Program-made: the position numbers and the translations under genes
Part shown: in pieces, positions 58,633-64,000 of the stretch
How the letters are laid out: each line of letters starts with the position of its first letter
Numbering within the stretch: the first letter of the stretch is position 1
Origin: Xylogone sp. PMI_703
Lineage: Eukaryota; Ascomycota; Leotiomycetes
Length of the DNA: 64,000 nucleotides
Assembly: GCA_021399445.1 (NCBI GenBank)
Contig: JAJTUQ010000007.1
Span: 1,116,001-1,180,000, forward strand
Direction: 5' to 3'
Notes under the pieces: model-generated
Told to the model about the DNA's origin: nothing
Database searches by the model: none
Seen by the model: the letters and a program-made list of their open reading frames with translations, nothing else

Positions 58633-60350
58633 TTACAAAGACACTAGAACTGCCTCTCCTGCTCCCACTAATACTGTTCGATCTTCGACTCTCTCGATAA
58701 CTTGCTTCCCAACAATTTTGGCATTCTCGTCAATGTGTTGGCCAGCAAAGGTGGTGCCCTCCGCAATCTCCACGCCGGGACTTGTCAACCTTCTTACTTG
58801 CGCCTTTGAGAATTGCTTTGGAAGATGAACGGCGGTATATGGCCTCTTTGCTGCGAGTTGGGTGGAATTCCACATCTCTAAATTTACTAATGCAATCGAG
58901 TTTAATCTACTCTTCGAGTGATGCGAACTGGCGTCATAAATACCATAAGCCGTAAAAGAAGTTTCGTTAACAAGAATCGAAACTTGCTTGTTCCCTCCCG
59001 CAAGTGCGGTGGACGTAAAGAGGTTTCCGTAGTATAGGGATTTGACATGAGCAGCGGTTGAGTTAATGGCGATTGGTTGCCAAGGACTATAGCGGTAAGG
59101 TGTACCCATATGGTAGTATATACGGGAGACTTTTAGAGTAGAGACATAGAGGGTGTAATCAACCGACCAGAGTGCTGCAGCATAGACATCGGAGATGTTG
59201 GCAAGACCTTGGCACGAAATGGAGTTTGTTTCGCCGAGGACGTAAGGCACGCCAGCTTCTGCGGAGAAATTTCCGAGATACTCATGATAATACATTAAAG
59301 ATGTCATGTGAAAGTGGTTTAGCAAATTGTCCTTGATAGTTGGCACCGCAGCACCAGCACAAGCGGCTCCCATGTACTATACCTTGTTAGTTTCCAGCTT
59401 TATATATATAGAGCATACAGCATGTGCTCACTTACATCATGGTCAGATACTGTCTTGGCTTTACCAGTGCTTGCGATACCAAACTTGATTGCGTTCTCTA
59501 CATTCCAGTAGGTCTCATTGTCTCCGATACGACGAGGAGCTTCGAAAGCGCACCCCTGAAAAAGTGGCTCGATTCTCCTATCAACAGACGTGCCAATAAC
59601 GTCCTTACCAATTGCGGAGGAGAATTCGAGCCATTGATCGACATAACTTTCAATTGTCCAATTACATGGACGTCGGCTACCACAGGGCCAGCCTATTTAT
59701 GCAATTAGTTTCTTTAGTTACTCTCCTAGAGAAAAAGACTCTGCTACTAACCATCAACTTCGTTACCAATTTCGAAGGCATATAAGTCACTCCCTATACC
59801 ATGATAGGCTGCAGCAGCTTCAAGTAGCGTCTGATTGAGTCCAGCTTGGCCATCAAAAAAGTTCAAACCGTAAATATACTTTGTTCCCTTTGGAAACTGC
59901 TGAAATGACTCCACCCAAGCTGGACCAATTGTTAACGAGCTTGGCTGGTCCGGACTTGATGCTGAGAACTTTGCAATCAATGCTTCTGTTTGATTTTCTA
60001 CAAAAGTAGCTCTATTCTGCGTAGTACCACCAGCGCGAATGATTGGATAAGCTCCCGAGATATCGTAAAGGTTCTTCAACATCTGATAGGAGAACTTATT
60101 AGGGTGACTGGTATATTAGTTAGCTCTGTGTAGCTCTATGGTAGAAGAACTATTCCACATTCACATACGAATGGTTACCAGCGAAGTCTAGCATATAGGA
60201 AAACTCAATTGAATAAGATTGGAAATTACCATCAACGATCTGGTGGCCTTGAGGAGGAGAATTTGGGACTTGAAGCGTCCGTACATTGCTAACTACATGC
60301 CCGCCTAGAGCTGACGCAATGACAGAGAGAAAATAGAGTAAGGATAACAT
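58633..60350 (-). CDS. secreted GH79 beta-glucuronidase
   Basis: Four exons (60350-60169, 60107-59752, 59692-59436, 59376-58633) give 512 aa. The ATG at 60350 opens a signal peptide (LSLLYFLSVIASALGG); an upstream in-frame ATG at 60419 would bury it behind 23 polar residues. GH79 features: SIEFSYMLDFAGN and HPNKFSYQMLKNL near 50-75, PIIRAGGTTQ, then EIGNEVDG with the probable acid/base Glu177, SDHDYMG, and VPYVLGETNS with the probable nucleophile Glu314. The C-terminal beta-sandwich part follows (VNLEMWNSTQ, LTSPGVEIAEGTTFAGQ). Asn-X-Ser/Thr sites are plentiful. Such enzymes free glucuronic acid (some 4-O-methyl-glucuronic acid) from arabinogalactan proteins or glucuronides outside the cell. 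Its promoter is shared with the divergent GST gene. Confidence 0.93.
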
Positions 60351-62174
60351 GGTACAGAAACCGTGAGAATTCAGTGAATCGTGTTCCGTAGCAGCTCTAG
60401 TTCTTGTCCTTCTGGCCATGAGATTTCATGGTCCCTTATAAAATTTTATGATCCCTTCACTTCCTGGCTTCGCTCAGAGTTTCACCGACAGATCGGCAAA
60501 GAGTAAAAAACATGCTCGGTGGATGGAAATGGGGTTGAAAATTACTAAGGCCATATGCGGGGATTATGGGGGAGAAATCTGGGGAAATTTCAAATAGATT
60601 ACTCCAAGAAGTCTAGGGTGATCTTCTCGGGAGATGTTTGGACGCAGAATTAACATTCGCATGTAGGAATTTCTCCATGATTCCACGAATGTGGAAGTAT
60701 AACCAAACCGCACCTGAACGGGTTTTGACGGTCCAAATTGATTGCGACATTAAACCATCAAACACACCGGGGTAAGTCATGCCCGTTTGCAATATCCCGT
60801 GTTGGGCCTCGGGAGTCAATCCGGCCTAAAAGGTCGCATGTTTGCGAGGGGCCTAACGAGTACCTACAGCAATTCCTGCATTGCTGCTGTACGTGATTCG
60901 GCCCAGCGACTTTTAAGCTGGAAATACCCTTATTTGAAATGTTGCAGATCAACTTGCAGCTAAGTATCGTAGAGGTCGAGTCTTTCGCAATGAATCATCC
61001 TAGGGTTCAACAAAAGTGTGGTGGTTCAAGCAATATGGTAGTGCTATCTAATATTTTTTGACCTGTCCCTTATCGATGAGAGAAACTATTTGTTGCTTCA
61101 CAGAAGATCTGTCCTATACGAATGCTTTCGCTAGTGTAACGCATTACTTAGCATTTTGTAGCATCCTTGCGAATAGGGAAGGGAGTGCTTGAGCCCTTTT
61201 CAATCAAGCCATCCATTCATCAATCAACTACCTGATTCTGTCCTCTTAATCAAGGGCATATTCGGATGAGTGATAATTCTTCTCCTCCGTAGCAATGGCT
61301 CTTTGGAGTACCTTTAGCTGAGAGTTAGTGCCAGCAACACTGGTGTCATAGTTGGCTATCCTCTGGATTACTCAAGTTGTCAGACGTCCCTGCTTGAAGG
61401 AACTCTCTCTAGTCGAGTAATATCGGAGTTATTTTTGTCTCTAAAAGTGCAATAGCTGGAAATGTGATGAGAAAGGTTTAACATCAGAAGTTAAGTTTTA
61501 CTCTTTTTTGTCATACTTCATTAATGAATTTTCTATTGAAAGGAATTCTACTTTTGGGACCAAGTAGGAAAATGAAGGTAGTGAAAGATGGCCTACTAAG
61601 GAAATGAATTTTGTCCTATCCTGAAACCGTCCTAGCGGAATATCAGTACTCGTACCGGTTTTTTGGTTGTCGTCCGAGCTCGGCCGAGCTCGGACGAGTG
61701 CTAATGACAATAACAGGTACCACCTGAGTGTTCTTGGGTAGCTCTTTTTGGACTCCAGATGACGCGCCCGGTTGAGGCAAAAGATTCCTAATCTTTGTGT
61801 AAAGGGCTTACTAAGTTAGAAGTAATGCTCCTATTGAAATGTTGATCGAAAATGATCCATGGCTTGGCGGCTTACATGCATAACCCCTTGCGGATAATAT
61901 GCGGGAGGTTAATGGCATAGGGTCTACGGTTAGTGCATCTACTGTGGCACTCTCTGGCAAGCTCTTCTCTCAAGGTTGACGACATGGCATTTGAGGAATC
62001 AATGCGCATAGTTAGCAGTATCTTGGCTGGTTCCTTCCAGAATTTCACTGAATTGAAATATATTTAAATGCCGTTGAAGTGATGTTAGGTTTATTCTTCC
62101 AACAACTACATACACTAAGATCCAAGCACAAAAAAAGACAAAAACATTACGAAACAGCAGCAACTTGAGACATA
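60351..62174. promoter_or_regulatory. shared divergent promoter region of GH79 and GST
   Basis: A 1.8-kb gap lies between the starts of the minus-strand GH79 gene and the plus-strand GST gene. It has no coding support. The main feature is the perfect palindrome at 61670-61697. The GST leader just before 62175 is A-rich (aaaaaaagacaaaaac). Confidence 0.5.
61670..61697. promoter_or_regulatory. perfect 28-nt palindrome with two CCG-N4-CGG units
   Basis: The 28 nt are identical to their own reverse complement. The core is two abutting copies of the 10-nt palindrome CCGAGCTCGG, each an inverted CCG/CGG pair with a 4-nt gap (AGCT), and the junction creates CGGCCG. Inverted CGG triplets with fixed gaps are what Zn2Cys6 regulators bind; a 4-nt gap is known for Uga3-type sites in yeast. 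It lies about 480 nt upstream of the GST start and about 1.3 kb upstream of GH79, so it could serve either or both. The G+C-rich block stands out sharply from the AT-rich flanks. Confidence 0.6.
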
Positions 62175-63148
62175 ATGGCTACTCCAACTAAGGTATTTCC
62201 TAATGTCTACATCCTCTCTGTTCACAAATTGACGAAAGTAGATTACCGTATACTCCTCGAAAGCCTCGCAGTGGGCGTCTGTTGCGCATCTCACCTTAGA
62301 GGAAAAGGGTTATCAACCTGATGAGTATATAGTGGAGGAGATCGATCTTGGTATGTTTTTCCTTTCACTCAACATTTTAATAGATTATCTAATGATTCTT
62401 GAAACGTATAGTTGGTGGCGAGAACTTCCATCCCGACTATGTCAAGATTAATCCTAATGGAACTATACCATCATTGACGGCCCCAAATCTCTCGAAGCCT
62501 CTGATAGAGAGTGCTGATGTTCTCGCTTTTCTTGATGGACAGCGCCAGGATAAGCCATCACTCTTCCCGAAAGACGCTGCCCAACGCCAAAGGGTGAATC
62601 AGCTTATCTCTCACGTCCACCAGGACAAGCTCTCTACAAACCTCATTCTCCTACAGGCACGAGACGAACAGGAAATGAATGAAAAGAAAAATGCCATATG
62701 GAAGCAATTCCTTGCCAATCGTCAGGAAAAGTTGACTAAATACGGTGCCCAACATCCTGAAATTCCTTTGTACGCCTCCAGGACTAAAGATAATGGTGCT
62801 GTCCATGAACTATACAATACTGAGATCGGCCCTGCCCACCAACATTTCTTCAAGGCTACGGATGATGCATACAAGGGGTTTGCAGATGGTCTGAGAGAGC
62901 TTGACTCCCTCCTCGTTCTGCCATACGCAGCGGGTGAGAGCGTTACTGCCGCCGACATTCATATCGTGCCATGGCTGGCCCACGGACTCTGGGGTGCTGG
63001 TGGAAGCAACATTTTTGATTTTGAGCCTTTGGAGAAGTTGATTCAAAAGTCTGATCCTAATTTTACTTTCGGTGACCGGACAAAGACGTGGTGGAAGAAC
63101 ATTTCTGAGACTCAGTCGTTCAAGAAAGTATTCCCAGCTTTACACTAG
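62175..63148 (+). CDS. glutathione S-transferase
   Basis: Three exons (62175-62192, 62242-62350, 62412-63148) give 287 aa; the first exon codes only for MATPTK. The thioredoxin-like N-terminal domain reads ITVYSSKASQWASVAHLTLEEKG, with VKINPNGTIPSL carrying the cis-Pro and the ESADVLAFL Glu-Ser pair that contacts the gamma-glutamyl part of glutathione. The helical C-terminal domain is longer than usual, with an inserted charged segment (QARDEQEMNEKKN..., about 110-170), before GESVTAADIHIVPWLAHGLWG. Fungal GSTs of this kind conjugate electrophiles or isomerise intermediates. Its partner across the divergent promoter is GH79. Introns are canonical and the gene is intact. Confidence 0.93.
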
Positions 63149-64000
63149 GTGCATTAGCAGTAGATTATTGCTTTAAATGCAGTGCTTAATCCATGATATA
63201 TTTGAGGGTGTTAAATAGAAGCAATAGTTCATCGTCCATTCTCTCTCTTTAGTGAGTTATTGCACCCAGTTAAAGGGGGGATTATCTAATGCTATGAACT
63301 ACTAACTCCAGATACTACGGCTCTGGGGGACGATAAGCAATGCAGTTCGAGTTACAGCCTTTTCTGATCAGTCAAGTAATATCCTGTTGTAGTCAATAAT
63401 CTAAAGAAACTCTCCTAGTAAAAGGTGTACTATGCACCCATATGGCTAAAAATTCTGCACCATCCCAATTACAGCGTATAAGGAGGGGTTTTCCAGCCTG
63501 TCTACAGTAATATGATTTAGTATTAGAAGCTGATTACGGGTTGTCGGCGACTTCAAATAAAATTACATCTATTTTTTCTAGGTACCTTCGTATACACTTA
63601 TCATAGTTAGGGCGGTTTCTACCGTGAATATTGATCGTTTCTATCAAAACCAAGCAATTTCTCCTAATTGAGGCAATGAAGAGCTCCTATTCCTAATTGA
63701 GAGAGCGTGTATAGGTAAGACTTGCAAAACAGCCTAATAGCAACTATTTTCGGGCGCGTTGACAATATCTATACAGGCTACTACTGAATTACCTAACTAA
63801 GTAATAGCCAAAATACCATTACGGCCTGAACGTCGATCACGGTAGAGAAATACGGTATGATGTTAGCTTTCCAACCTAGACGACTGCTATGGCATAACGC
63901 ATAGTAAACAGAGATTGTCAGGGACGTTTGCTGAAAATGCAACGCATGATTCCATAACCACAATTCACAAGTTCTCACTAGTGGATTGAGTTTACGTAAC
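63149..64000. other. intergenic to window end
   Basis: 3' flank of the GST gene and AT-rich DNA with no coding signal. One TACGGTA word lies at 63850. Confidence 0.4.

Noticed and set aside
60351..60419. Upstream ATG at 60419 for GH79
   Set aside because: It would place 23 polar residues before an otherwise perfect signal peptide; the ATG at 60350 is preferred.
1..64000. CRISPR arrays, bacterial insertion sequences, rRNA genes, LTR elements
   Set aside because: None seen; the window is a fungal nuclear region and no terminal repeats or transposase/reverse-transcriptase motifs were found.

Overview
The window comes from a filamentous ascomycete (Pezizomycotina). Most genes are split by short introns of about 45-75 nt with GTATGT/GTGAGT-type donors and CTAAC/CTGAC-like branch points. 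The gene set is typical of moulds: a SUR7/PalI-type membrane protein, a C2-domain phosphatidylserine decarboxylase, an NsdD-type GATA factor, a DHA1 drug transporter, a GH79 glycosidase and many small oxidoreductases. A leotiomycete such as a member of the Helotiales is possible, but I cannot fix the class from sequence alone. Exon joins were worked out by hand from splice signals and reading phase.

Layout. 0-5 kb: a four-TM SUR7/PalI-like gene, then decayed minus-strand coding sequence containing two tandem, broken copies of a DEDD-exonuclease-like (Gfd2/YDR514C-like) module. 5.4-17.7 kb: three core-type genes, all on the minus strand: psd2 (five exons, 1093 aa), an FAD-dependent DAO-family oxidoreductase (482 aa) and an NsdD/LTF1-type GATA regulator (501 aa). 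17.7-35.6 kb: about 18 kb with no gene I can support. It looks richer in G+C than the other intergenic DNA and carries a marked excess of the 7-mer TACCGTA and, more broadly, TACNGTA. It lies upstream of the GATA regulator. 35.6-40 kb: a fusion of a caspase-like domain with C2H2 zinc fingers, then a tRNA-Lys(CUU) with a 9-nt intron. 40-64 kb: an AT-richer accessory region holding a small unknown membrane protein, a DHA1 MFS transporter, a C-terminal scrap of an enoyl-reductase-like gene, a frameshifted NmrA-like gene, an unknown polytopic membrane protein, a zinc alcohol dehydrogenase, a quinone-oxidoreductase-like enzyme, a short-chain dehydrogenase, a secreted GH79 beta-glucuronidase and a glutathione S-transferase.

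How it may work together. The 43-63 kb group has the tailoring, transport and detoxification parts of a metabolic cluster but no PKS, NRPS or terpene synthase in view. It could be a catabolic or detoxification set acting on glycosylated or aromatic plant compounds, or the decaying flank of a secondary-metabolite locus. GH79 and GST are divergently transcribed, and their shared promoter carries a perfect 28-nt palindrome built from two CCG-N4-CGG units, a good candidate site for a zinc-cluster regulator. The most unusual items are the 18-kb motif-rich desert above the GATA factor, the caspase-like/zinc-finger fusion with a Tyr at the expected catalytic His, the palindrome, and the tandem exonuclease relics.
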